Source of the DNA: Aigarchaeota archaeon
Lineage (GTDB): Archaea > Thermoproteota > Nitrososphaeria_A > Caldarchaeales > Wolframiiraptoraceae
NCBI GenBank assembly: GCA_025058515.1
Contig: JANXDW010000016.1
Location: 1-61,160 of the forward strand
DNA: 61,160 bases
Direction of reading: 5' to 3'
Shown: piece by piece, positions 43,961 to 52,320 of the stretch
Position numbering within the stretch: the stretch's first letter is position 1
Layout of the letters: every line of letters starts with the position of its first letter
Made by a program: the position numbers and the translations under genes
Notes under the pieces: model-generated
Seen by the model: the letters and a program-made list of their open reading frames with translations, nothing else
Told to the model about the DNA's origin: nothing
Databases searched by the model: none

Positions 43961-45181
43961 TTGAAGAGGGTTATGGTCGTAGGTGTTGGTGGGGTAGGGC
44001 ATGTAATTGTAGCAGTTCTAAAACCAGATAAGTTAATAGATGAGGTTCTCGCTGTAGATATATCTGAGAAGAATCTAAAGCATTTACAAGAGAAGATAGG
44101 TGGAGAGAAGCTCTCACTCCATAAAGTAGATGCTAAGAATATAGACCAGTTAAGTAGATTAATGAGAGATATAGATGTCGTGGTTAATTCTGCTCACTAC
44201 CTACTGAATCTCAGCCTCATCGATGCAAGTTTAAGAAGTGGATGTAACTTCATCAGCTTAACTGGTGGAGAAGAACTATGGGTAGAAGGCGGGTCGAGAT
44301 TTAAGGAGATGCTTAGAAAGCATTTAGAAAAAGATTCTGAGTGGAGAAAGAATCAACTTCTAGGGGTCTTAGGTCTAGGTGAAGACCCTGGTCTATCCAA
44401 TATTTTTGCAAGATATCTAGTTGAGCAGATAGATGATGTAGATGAAGTAGCGATTAGAGATGCCGATACAATCTTAGACGATAAGTATGTTATAGCTCCA
44501 CTATGGAGTAGAGAAGAACTACTCTTATCTAGCATCGCACCTGCAGTATATTATGAAGATGGAGAATTCAAGAAAGCTGAACCATTAAGTATTTATAGAA
44601 ACCACCTATTCCTTGAACCTATCGGCTCTAAGAAGATATACTTAAAAGAACATCCAGAAGTCTGGACTCTTTCAGAGCTCTTACCTAAAAAAGCTAAGAA
44701 GATAACCTTCTGGTATAATTATGATGGTATATCTGCAGATATTATCAAAGCTCTCTGGAAGATGAAATTGCTATCTAGAGAGAAGATAAATGTTAAAGGA
44801 GTAGAGGTCTCGCCATTCGATGTTGTTGTAGAAGTTCTACCCCAACCGATTGATTTAGTAAACGTATCTGGATATGCTGGGATAGAAGTTGAAGTTACTG
44901 GAAAGATAGATAACAAGATTATCTCGAAGAAGATTTTCACCTATATCTCCCATACTGAAGCCTATAACAAGTATGGCGTAAACGGTACCTCCTACCTAGT
45001 CGGTCTACCTGCAGCTATAGGCGTATCACTAATAATTAGAGGTGAAGTAAAAGAGAGAGGTCTACTCTTCCCAGAACAACTTAATCCCAAGCCTTTTATC
45101 GAGCAACTACCATTACATGGTCTACCCTTGATATTTGAAGAAAAGATTATTGAAGAAGTAAGACCATACAAAAAATCTTAG
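43961..45181 (+). CDS. Saccharopine dehydrogenase-like oxidoreductase
   Basis: 406-residue NAD(P)-dependent protein. N-terminal Rossmann fold RVMVVGVGGVGHVIVAVL with the following EVLAVDISEKNL and DVVVNSAHYLLN; the C-terminal part is the saccharopine-dehydrogenase catalytic-like domain (LGLGEDPGLSNIFARYLVEQ). Homologues include carboxynorspermidine synthase and lysine-pathway enzymes, so the substrate is open. TTG start at 43961 with GAAAGGGGTG upstream. Monocistronic. Confidence 0.85.
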   Translation: MKRVMVVGVGGVGHVIVAVLKPDKLIDEVLAVDISEKNLKHLQEKIGGEKLSLHKVDAKNIDQLSRLMRDIDVVVNSAHYLLNLSLIDASLRSGCNFISLTGGEELWVEGGSRFKEMLRKHLEKDSEWRKNQLLGVLGLGEDPGLSNIFARYLVEQIDDVDEVAIRDADTILDDKYVIAPLWSREELLLSSIAPAVYYEDGEFKKAEPLSIYRNHLFLEPIGSKKIYLKEHPEVWTLSELLPKKAKKITFWYNYDGISADIIKALWKMKLLSREKINVKGVEVSPFDVVVEVLPQPIDLVNVSGYAGIEVEVTGKIDNKIISKKIFTYISHTEAYNKYGVNGTSYLVGLPAAIGVSLIIRGEVKERGLLFPEQLNPKPFIEQLPLHGLPLIFEEKIIEEVRPYKKS

Positions 45182-45276
45182 AATCTTGGAGATCCCACTA
45201 TCTCATAGATCATAATTCATAGAGATAGTTCACGATATTTTTAATAATTTCTTTCAACTTATTCTCAGCAAGAGTT

Positions 45277-46686
45277 ATGTGGAGAAGATTGCTAGTATTG
45301 ATAGCGCTGTTCACGTTCCCCCTTTCTATCAGGATCTCCTTCTGGATACTCAACTTTTCACAGCAAGTAAACTTAGCAATCTACGACCTTGAATATTATG
45401 TAGATAATAGCATACTATTAACAACATCAATATCTTCAGGCAATTTAGATATAGTTAAGCAATTGTTATTCCATCCTTTGCTAGGATTCTATACAACTAG
45501 TGTTTCTTCATTGGTCTTCGGAAACCTTCTAGATAAATATCATGCAGGACTCTTATCTCCTATCATCTTCTCATCACTAATTTGTTTGATTGTTTATCTT
45601 ATCGGTGAAAAGATAGGTGGATTTAAGGTTGGTATAGCTGCATGGCTTCTGGCAACGCTCGATCCATACTCTATCCAGTTTTCAACAACTTTTCTAGATA
45701 TGCCGGCAACTTTCTTCTCAACACTATTCTTCTACCTATTATTAGAAGGTCATTATACAAAGAGTCTAAAGAAGCTGATACTCTTAGGTATAGTAGCAGG
45801 TCTCGCATTCTCCTCTAAACATATTGTAATACCTTCAATTGGACTTCTTATACTATTATTGATGAGAAGCTACAGAAGAATTGTGATGATCGCTTTAACA
45901 GCTGTCTTGACTTACCTCTTTTTAAACATCTTTAAGTTTACCTCATTAGAGTACGTGACTCTGATGGTTACGTTGAATATAAGTGGTGGAGCAATCGGCA
46001 TCCCTGCAATAATATACGGACCAATAGAGATAGGTAAACCATACACTTACCCATGGTATGTTCTGACATATCTTGGCTTAGGATACACTGGATTCAGGGT
46101 TGCGCCATTCGTGGTCCCATTATTATGTCTCATCTTTTATGCTAAGTTTAAGGTTAAAGAGAGAGCAGACTTTAACAATAGTGAATACACTTTGCTAGTT
46201 TATTGGGTAGCTACTTCTCTCATCCCTCTAATTCTTCTTCCTAGAAATTACTGGACAGTGGAAGTCCTATATTTTGCAGGAAAAGCTGTACAGAGTGATG
46301 TATTCATGAAATTTTTCTATCCTTATTATCACATCGTAACTGTACCTTCACTATCGGTTTTAACATCATATTTCATTTTAAGGTCAAACCGTTCTTCTAT
46401 TAGATGTTGCAGTTACAGTGATTTGGTCTTAACAAAAGGCAGCATCTTTGCTAGACGAATATTTGAAGTACTGATAACAATCTTTTTAATATTGTCTCCT
46501 TTAGCTTTTCTCTCAAATACAGTTTTCCCATTCTGGGATTTCCTCTTCGTACTCACAATAAACATAGAGAACTACAAGGAGCCCGTGCTTATGGATATGG
46601 GTCTTCACTCATTAATAGTATTAACAGCACTAATGGTGACAACACTCTTAATATCCATAATTCTAAACTGGAGAAAACATTTCTAA
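45277..46686 (+). CDS. GT-C type membrane glycosyltransferase
   Basis: 469-residue polytopic protein with about 11-12 hydrophobic helices. The first extracellular loop begins YDLEYYVDNSILL, an acidic pair placed like the catalytic Asp/Glu of GT39/PMT and ArnT-type transferases that use lipid-linked sugars. LLEGHYTKSLKKLILLGIVAGLAFSSKH is also typical of that fold. It may glycosylate surface proteins, which fits the threonine-rich proteins 11 kb downstream, but that link is inference. Confidence 0.75.
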   Translation: MWRRLLVLIALFTFPLSIRISFWILNFSQQVNLAIYDLEYYVDNSILLTTSISSGNLDIVKQLLFHPLLGFYTTSVSSLVFGNLLDKYHAGLLSPIIFSSLICLIVYLIGEKIGGFKVGIAAWLLATLDPYSIQFSTTFLDMPATFFSTLFFYLLLEGHYTKSLKKLILLGIVAGLAFSSKHIVIPSIGLLILLLMRSYRRIVMIALTAVLTYLFLNIFKFTSLEYVTLMVTLNISGGAIGIPAIIYGPIEIGKPYTYPWYVLTYLGLGYTGFRVAPFVVPLLCLIFYAKFKVKERADFNNSEYTLLVYWVATSLIPLILLPRNYWTVEVLYFAGKAVQSDVFMKFFYPYYHIVTVPSLSVLTSYFILRSNRSSIRCCSYSDLVLTKGSIFARRIFEVLITIFLILSPLAFLSNTVFPFWDFLFVLTINIENYKEPVLMDMGLHSLIVLTALMVTTLLISIILNWRKHF

Positions 46687-46845
46687 CCTAGAATCACTTA
46701 CAGGAAATAACATTCAATATCATCTATTGATGGAGAACCTTAAGACTTGTTATTAATAACATGAGAAGTACTCAAAACCACTGCTTTACTATAAAAATAA
46801 AAAAGTAATTAGGAGGGTCATAACGTATCCATAGAAACTCCGCTA

Positions 46846-47298
46846 CTATTGACAACTAACTGTAGCCGTGGTCGGCGCATATGGAGCGGTTCCAGTTCCT
46901 AACGTTGCTAGTACCGCTGTTGGATAAGTCTTCCCACCTGCACTATGAAATGCTAACTCCACGGTGACACCAGGTGGAGGTGAGGTAACATCCACTGTAC
47001 AAGTGACTGCTTGTCCAACTCCTACCGTTTTAGCAGGGCTCAGTATTCCTACTGCTCTACCTTGAACTACTACTTGTATTATTGCTGTATCAGCTGAGCC
47101 TGTATTTCTTATTATTACTTGGAATGTGTCTGGAGCCGTCATTATTGCTGAGACTATTTCTAGTTTCTCGAATCTTGTGAATACTCCTACTAGTCCAGAT
47201 GCCCAGAATGCTACTGCGATCGCTATAACTATCGCTACAGCTACTAGGATAACAGTTGCAACTACAGGGCTTATACCAGATTTACCCTTACCCTTCAT
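46846..47298 (-). CDS. Archaeal type IV pilin
   Basis: 150-residue major-type pilin candidate. Class III signal peptide: basic MKGKGKSG then ISPVVATVILVAVAIVIAIAVAFW, with prepilin-peptidase cleavage expected after G8. The rest is a small beta-rich head with Gly/Thr/Ala-rich sequence and one C-terminal cysteine (TATVSCQ) plus one at TCTVDV, possibly a disulfide. Base composition is more GC-rich than neighbours. It would polymerise into the filament built by the ATPase and TadC-like proteins nearby. ATG 47298 has no clear Shine-Dalgarno. Confidence 0.88.
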   Translation of the reverse strand: MKGKGKSGISPVVATVILVAVAIVIAIAVAFWASGLVGVFTRFEKLEIVSAIMTAPDTFQVIIRNTGSADTAIIQVVVQGRAVGILSPAKTVGVGQAVTCTVDVTSPPPGVTVELAFHSAGGKTYPTAVLATLGTGTAPYAPTTATVSCQ

Positions 47299-47517
47299 TA
47301 TGTTTAATATTTACAATCTTTCTAATAAATCTTTAGAAAAAATGTCTACATAATTGTACATACTTAAGATAAGCTCATATCGCATAAATATTCGGAACGT
47401 CGTATCTGGCCATACAAAATACTGTAAATCTCGAAGAGAATAATCATGAAGTTGAAGACTTTAATATGAGAAAACTTTAATTAACAAGACATCAAATAGA
47501 TTAGAGGAAAAGGGTCT

Positions 47518-48210
47518 TTGAGCTTAAAAGAAGAGATCCTAGATCTTCTACAGAAAGATAGAGAGTTTAGATATGCTGTAGCTGGATTAATCGGACTAGA
47601 AGAGATATTGAGAAGACACGATAGACATGAAGAAGAACTCGTTAAGCTTAGACAAGAAACAATAAAGATTCTAGAAGAACAAGCTAAATTAAGAGAAGAA
47701 CAAACTAGACTAGGAGAAGAACAAGTCAAGCTGAGAGAAGAACAAGTCAGACTAAGAGAAGAACAGATAAGGTTGAGAGAAGAACAGATAAGACTAAGAG
47801 AAGATATGAATAGAGGTTTTATGCTCATTGAGAGGCATATCACAGCTCTAGGAGCTAGATGGGGGGTAATGAGTGAAGAAGCATTTAGAGAAGGGATCAA
47901 AGGGCTCATAGAGAAAGAGTTTGGATTTAAGGTTGAGAAACTCATCCTCTATGATAAGGATGGCTCTGTCTATGGTCATCCAAGCCAAGTAGATATAGAC
48001 ATTGCAGTACACGATGAAAAGATAATACTAATCGAGGTTAAATCTTATGCTAGACCATCTGATGTCTCAATATTCATGAAGAAGGCTCAGCTCTATAAAG
48101 AGCTAGAGAGAAAAGAACCATCAAAACTCATCATAGTAACACCATACGCTGAAGATAAAGCATTAGAAGTAGCTAGAAATCTTGGAATAGAGATATACAC
48201 TAAACTCTAG
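47518..48210 (+). CDS. Coiled-coil PD-(D/E)XK nuclease-like protein
   Basis: 230 residues: an N-terminal helical segment, a long coiled coil of repeated RLREEQI heptads (about residues 50-98), then an alpha/beta domain whose VDIDIAVHDEKIILIEVKSYA fits the D-(x)n-E-x-K active site of PD-(D/E)XK nucleases. Such DUF3782-like proteins are common in thermophilic archaea; function unknown, possibly DNA cleavage or binding. TTG start at 47518. Convergent with the TadC-like gene. Confidence 0.8.
   Translation: MSLKEEILDLLQKDREFRYAVAGLIGLEEILRRHDRHEEELVKLRQETIKILEEQAKLREEQTRLGEEQVKLREEQVRLREEQIRLREEQIRLREDMNRGFMLIERHITALGARWGVMSEEAFREGIKGLIEKEFGFKVEKLILYDKDGSVYGHPSQVDIDIAVHDEKIILIEVKSYARPSDVSIFMKKAQLYKELERKEPSKLIIVTPYAEDKALEVARNLGIEIYTKL
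47674..47799 (+). repeat. 21-bp tandem repeat encoding coiled-coil heptads
   Basis: Six units, each starting GAAGAACAR at 47674, 47695, 47716, 47737, 47758 and 47779, with a degenerate seventh at 47800. One unit encodes seven residues (EEQxxLR). Units at 47758-47799 are nearly identical, so copy number may vary between strains. Confidence 0.9.
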
Positions 48211-48294
48211 AATATGTTTAAAGAAGAGATAGTTTGGAAGCCATAATCAACCATGGTGTTAAAGTAGATTATTGGAATCATCTCACCTTGTATA

Positions 48295-50073
48295 TTATGT
48301 CATCGTGGGTGTTGAGAATATTTGTATCGAGAGTGTACCAGATAACCATACAGCTATAAATGATACAACCGATAATATGAATGCATGCTTGAACCCTGCA
48401 GCTATAACTCCTGAGGAGACTTTTCCTGCTACGAGCCCGCTTATAACAGCTACAAGTATTACTGGTGGAAGGAAGAAGTGGATGAACTCTGCGAGAGAGA
48501 TGTAGATCTTAGCTATCTGGAGGAGGTTACGCATAAAGCTTACAAGTATGACCACTACTACAACTAACATTATAGCCGCCATGTACGGTATTATCATTAA
48601 GGGTAGGAGAGTAGACCTCTTCTGCTTCTCAACCTCTTCAAGATTCTCCATAAACGTAGATAAGACATCGAAGGTTTCAGGAGCTCCCCCTCCAACATCT
48701 ATAGCATCTATCAAGATGTAGAGGCTTGCTCTACTCATCCATCCATGAACACGTTTGACGAAGTCTTGATAGACTTTTCTAAGAGACTCACCCCAACCAA
48801 TCTGCCTAGCGATAACCTTGAGATGCTTGCTGAAGCCACCGTAGGGTCTATCCTTAAGAGTAATGATACATTTCTCAGGGCTCATACCAGTCTTTCTAGC
48901 TTCTGTAAGATCTCTCAAGAACAAGGTCATACCGTGAAGAATACTCATACTCTCTTTACCATACTTCTCGTAAAACACCATCCCCGGAGCGAATAAGATC
49001 ATAAAGAATATACTTAAAGCAATAGAAGATTCATAACCTTGAACTAGGCCCATAATTTTCCTCAGCTCGACTATGAGAGAACTAGTAAGATCGAATGGTG
49101 GAATATATCTTAAAAAGTCTAGGAAGAATGGAGCGACAAACAATATCAAGAATATAGATGAGAAAGGTATAGTCATATAGAATACTCTATAAGGTCTAAC
49201 ATCGGTCATCGGGTACTTTGGTTGAGTAATATCCGCTAGATAGAGGAAGACCAGAGCTAATAGAGGCATGATAAAGTATGCGAAGATAACGAACTGTTCA
49301 GATGGCAGTACAAGAAACTCGCTCGGCATAGCTCTAGAAACAATATAGATTATGTAGATAACAAGTGAGAGCACCATGGTTATAGCTGCATAAGCTTCCA
49401 TAAGCATGCCCATCCTCTCTCCTATAATCCTCATCTTACCCATCCTAGCATCAAATATCTGCTCAGTCTTCCTTATCAAGAAGTGTACAACATCTCCACC
49501 ACTCCTCAAAGTTGAAGCATAACCCATGATCAAGTCTCTGTATTCCTTAGAAGGCACACCCTTAGCCATATCCTCCATAGCAGATACAGGGTCAACTCCA
49601 CCAATCTTTACTCTTATCTCAGCATTTTTAGCAGCTTTAGCAATATTTGGCATAAGCTCTCCTTTAGCAATTCGGCTAAGGCTAGTGTATGGAGCGATAC
49701 CTCCAGTAGCCATAACCGCTAGATATGTTGCAGCATATGGAACCTCACTCTCAAGTACAGAAGATACTGAAGAAGCTTCACCATAAGGATAGAGAACACC
49801 CATCATGAAAGCTAGAGCTGGAATAATAAAAACTATCAAAGAAATTAATAGATTACCTGTTAAAAGAAGAAGAATAACTGATAAGATAGATGTAAATATT
49901 AAGCTGATAACTGTTATCCCAGCTACTATAGAAGCATATGCTTCGGGATGAATACGTTTACCTGAACTCTCAAGTTTAGCAGAGATACCTGGAAACATCT
50001 TAAGAATGTATATACCTAAACCTCTAAAGTTAGCGTAAGAGAAACCACTGAAACTCTCTAAAAACCCCATCAA
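48295..50073 (-). CDS. Type IV pilus/Tad assembly membrane protein (TadC/FlaJ-like)
   Basis: 592-residue platform protein with two GspF-type domains, as in archaeal FlaJ/PilC. N-terminal helices (ITVISLIFTSILSVILLLLTG), first cytoplasmic domain (VPYAATYLAVMATGGIAPYTS...LRSGGDVVHFLIRKTEQ), central helices, second domain (FLRDLTEARKTGMSPEKCII...DAIDVGGGAPETFDVLS), and C-terminal helices. It docks the secretion ATPase and extrudes pilins. The cognate ATPase is at 52321 on the other strand. Confidence 0.9.
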   Translation of the reverse strand: MMGFLESFSGFSYANFRGLGIYILKMFPGISAKLESSGKRIHPEAYASIVAGITVISLIFTSILSVILLLLTGNLLISLIVFIIPALAFMMGVLYPYGEASSVSSVLESEVPYAATYLAVMATGGIAPYTSLSRIAKGELMPNIAKAAKNAEIRVKIGGVDPVSAMEDMAKGVPSKEYRDLIMGYASTLRSGGDVVHFLIRKTEQIFDARMGKMRIIGERMGMLMEAYAAITMVLSLVIYIIYIVSRAMPSEFLVLPSEQFVIFAYFIMPLLALVFLYLADITQPKYPMTDVRPYRVFYMTIPFSSIFLILFVAPFFLDFLRYIPPFDLTSSLIVELRKIMGLVQGYESSIALSIFFMILFAPGMVFYEKYGKESMSILHGMTLFLRDLTEARKTGMSPEKCIITLKDRPYGGFSKHLKVIARQIGWGESLRKVYQDFVKRVHGWMSRASLYILIDAIDVGGGAPETFDVLSTFMENLEEVEKQKRSTLLPLMIIPYMAAIMLVVVVVILVSFMRNLLQIAKIYISLAEFIHFFLPPVILVAVISGLVAGKVSSGVIAAGFKHAFILSVVSFIAVWLSGTLSIQIFSTPTMT

Positions 50074-50325
50074 TATATGGAACCCGCTCCCTGTATATAA
50101 AATTTTTTTGATAAACGTTCAAACCTCATAGTAAAAACTGTATCTCTATTTTAGATGAACGATCGAGAAGGTATAGTTGGAAGCATCTTGAAATCCATGA
50201 GAATCTTTCATGTAATCTCTAGAGATAAGAGAGATGTCTAATGAAACGATATACTTCTAAGAGGAGAATTAGAGAGATTATCAAGATAGAGGTAGAGGAT
50301 GGGTTATATGATGTTTTTAGATTTT

Positions 50326-50859
50326 TTATTTAATCTGAACAGCTACCTTACTCTTGACTAGATTTATCAAACATATCAACAATCTATTTACACTTTCTTT
50401 ATCATAAGCTATTGTTGGATATATAGGAGTATCTTCAGAAGCTTTAAGAGCTCTTCTAATAGCATCTAAACTCAACTTATTCTCTTTATCGTATTTATTT
50501 GCAGAAATTACATGAGGTTTTTTAGGATGCATCGATCTAAAGAACATATACATATGTAAGGCATCATTCAAGCTTGTTGGATCACTACTATCTACCATGA
50601 AGATATATCCATCCATACCTATGGACAGGGCACGCCACATAAAGTGGAATCTACTTTGCCCAGGTGTACCGAATAATCTAATCATAGTTCCCTCAATATT
50701 CACTAATCCGAAGTCAAGTGCTACAGTTGTAGTCGATTTAACTAATTCATCAGATAGAACTCGTTTATCTGTTGTGAGAGCATTACTACATAAAGTCTTG
50801 ATTAGAGTAGTCTTTCCAGCATTATATGGTCCTGTAATAAGTATCTTGAGTATCTTCAT
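50326..50859 (-). CDS. Small Ras-like GTPase (MglA/CvnD type)
   Basis: 177-residue single-domain GTPase. G1 GPYNAGKTTL at residue 10, DFG segment TTVALDFGLVNIEG for G2, G3 FGTPGQSRFHFMW, G4 ANKYD. The DFG/FGTPGQ pattern is that of the COG2229-type GTPases associated with roadblock proteins, as in Streptomyces conservons and MglA/MglB. Overlaps the roadblock gene before it by 4 bases (ATGA), so the two are coupled. Expected to cycle between GTP and GDP with the roadblock protein as GAP or scaffold. No lipidation signal visible. Confidence 0.9.
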   Translation of the reverse strand: MKILKILITGPYNAGKTTLIKTLCSNALTTDKRVLSDELVKSTTTVALDFGLVNIEGTMIRLFGTPGQSRFHFMWRALSIGMDGYIFMVDSSDPTSLNDALHMYMFFRSMHPKKPHVISANKYDKENKLSLDAIRRALKASEDTPIYPTIAYDKESVNRLLICLINLVKSKVAVQIK

Positions 50860-51218
50860 GATTTACCCGATAAGAAGGCTTCAAGTATTAAGTTCACGAA
50901 TCCGAGGTTTGGGTTCGGCTTTGTAATACAGATGATATAATACTCTTTATAGTTTTTAATTAATAGATGTCTCTTATCTTTCAACTGAACATCTATTTTA
51001 TCGAAACCCTTAGAGTTCAGTAGATCGACTACAGCTGATGTCGCACCAGCTATAGCTGCGGTTGTAGCGGCAATGTAGTCTGGATTAAAATCGACGTTAG
51101 CATTGTACGATAGGGGGGTTCCATCTTGAGAGATTATCGCTACAGCCTCCACCCAACCCTTACTACTAACCATTATGCTTTCTACAAGTACGTTTAAAGA
51201 TTCATACGCTGTAGCCAT
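50856..51218 (-). CDS. Roadblock/LC7 protein (MglB-like)
   Basis: 120-residue roadblock domain: VEAVAIISQDGTPLSYNA, a central helix and IDVQLKDKRHLLIKNY, ending KPNPNLGFVNLILEAF. Roadblock dimers bind small GTPases and membranes. It sits between the membrane-anchored roadblock and the GTPase, overlapping the GTPase gene by 4 bases and following the upstream gene by 2 bases. It is a paralogue of the protein at 60246-60686 (shared KPN..GFV.LILE tail). Confidence 0.88.
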   Translation of the reverse strand: MATAYESLNVLVESIMVSSKGWVEAVAIISQDGTPLSYNANVDFNPDYIAATTAAIAGATSAVVDLLNSKGFDKIDVQLKDKRHLLIKNYKEYYIICITKPNPNLGFVNLILEAFLSGKS

Positions 51219-51220
51219 GG

Positions 51221-51847
51221 CTACTCACCTCTTCTCTTAACTATTGATGAGACATAGTTCCTTAAGAGTTCTCTGGCCTCCTCAACATCTACTGAAACCT
51301 CCGGTCCACTTAGAAGGAGAGCGTATACCTCCATATCACCAACTTGCGAGACAGATAGTATAAGACCTTGAACCCCATCTTTAATAGTTATAGCATCTGT
51401 TGGAAACCCCGACTTCTTTAAAGTTGCAACTATATCTGCTAAAGCAGCGGCTAGCATCTCTTCTTCTTTAACGTTATACGATTCTATCGACATACCTGTT
51501 AGATTAAAGAGGAAGATAGAGTTAACTGTTAAAGCACTAGAGATCTCTTCTAGAGTCTCTAATCCACTTGTAATCTTGATGAAATTTGTGGTCTTAGAGA
51601 TCGGTTGAGAGATAGAGACTCGAGATGGGGGTGGATGCGAGGCTGGTGGTGGAGTAGAGGTAGTAGTAGGAGGAGATGTATGAGCTGCCCTAGATGTAAT
51701 GGATGTAATCATAGTAGATAATCTTCTAGCTACTAAAAGTGTAGTGACAACTGCTATAATCGATAATGCAACTGCAATTAAAATGAATGTGAACAACAGT
51801 AATGGACTCGATAATAAGTTATACAAAGCTTCAAGAAACCCATCCAT
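51221..51847 (-). CDS. Membrane-anchored roadblock/LC7 protein
   Basis: 208 residues: one N-terminal transmembrane helix (LLLFTFILIAVALSIIAVVTTLL, residues ~16-39), a Thr/Pro/Ser-rich linker (~55-80, with TSPPTTTSTPPPASHPPP), then a C-terminal roadblock-like domain (LEEISSALTVNSIFLFNLTG ... VSQVGDMEVYALLLSGP). It could tether the GTPase/roadblock pair to the cell membrane near the pilus base. First gene of the three-gene operon running to 50326. Confidence 0.8.
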   Translation of the reverse strand: MDGFLEALYNLLSSPLLLFTFILIAVALSIIAVVTTLLVARRLSTMITSITSRAAHTSPPTTTSTPPPASHPPPSRVSISQPISKTTNFIKITSGLETLEEISSALTVNSIFLFNLTGMSIESYNVKEEEMLAAALADIVATLKKSGFPTDAITIKDGVQGLILSVSQVGDMEVYALLLSGPEVSVDVEEARELLRNYVSSIVKRRGE

Positions 51848-52320
51848 CTTAAAGTAATATCCACCATTCTTCCTTAAAACATTTTCGCAATCGTTTTATG
51901 GAAGGTTATTCAACATCATAGACCTAGGTTCTACGACTTTTTACAATAATTAGCAAACTATAATTTTTTAAGATCTAAGAAAGTCAAGTTCCTAAGCTAG
52001 AGTAGTTTACACCTTGAATTGTTGATTCTTCTCCTTCTACATCTTCTGGCCAGATAGACTTAACTAGTAGAAAGAATGCTCTAAGTTTTAGACATCTCAA
52101 GGATTATTGAGAAATGAATACAAAGATGAGATTGGCCAATATAAATACATAGTAAAGCTAAAAGAACAATAAACTACCCTCATCGATAATTCATAAACTA
52201 AGAATTCTTCCTCGCTCCAAAGATTAAGATACGTCTTTAACTCTTCTTATTTTCAACCTTACTTCAGAGGAAGAATTTAAGAATTATTTAGTAATATATT
52301 TAGTGAGAGGAGAGGGGTGG
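51848..52320. other. Long divergent intergenic region
   Basis: 473 bp between the roadblock operon (minus) and the secretion ATPase gene (plus). AT-rich, with a TATA-like tagtaatatatttag at 52289-52303 near the plus-strand start and a GGAGAGGGGTGG block just before ATG 52321. No further gene, tRNA or repeat was found. Confidence 0.5.

Noticed and set aside
47674-47799. CRISPR-like array
   Set aside because: 21-bp units without spacers, in frame within a coding region; a coiled-coil repeat.
50241-50333. 30-codon plus-strand frame beginning MKRYTSKRRIRE
   Set aside because: No recognised family, no promoter, and it runs into the convergent GTPase stop; coding status cannot be supported.
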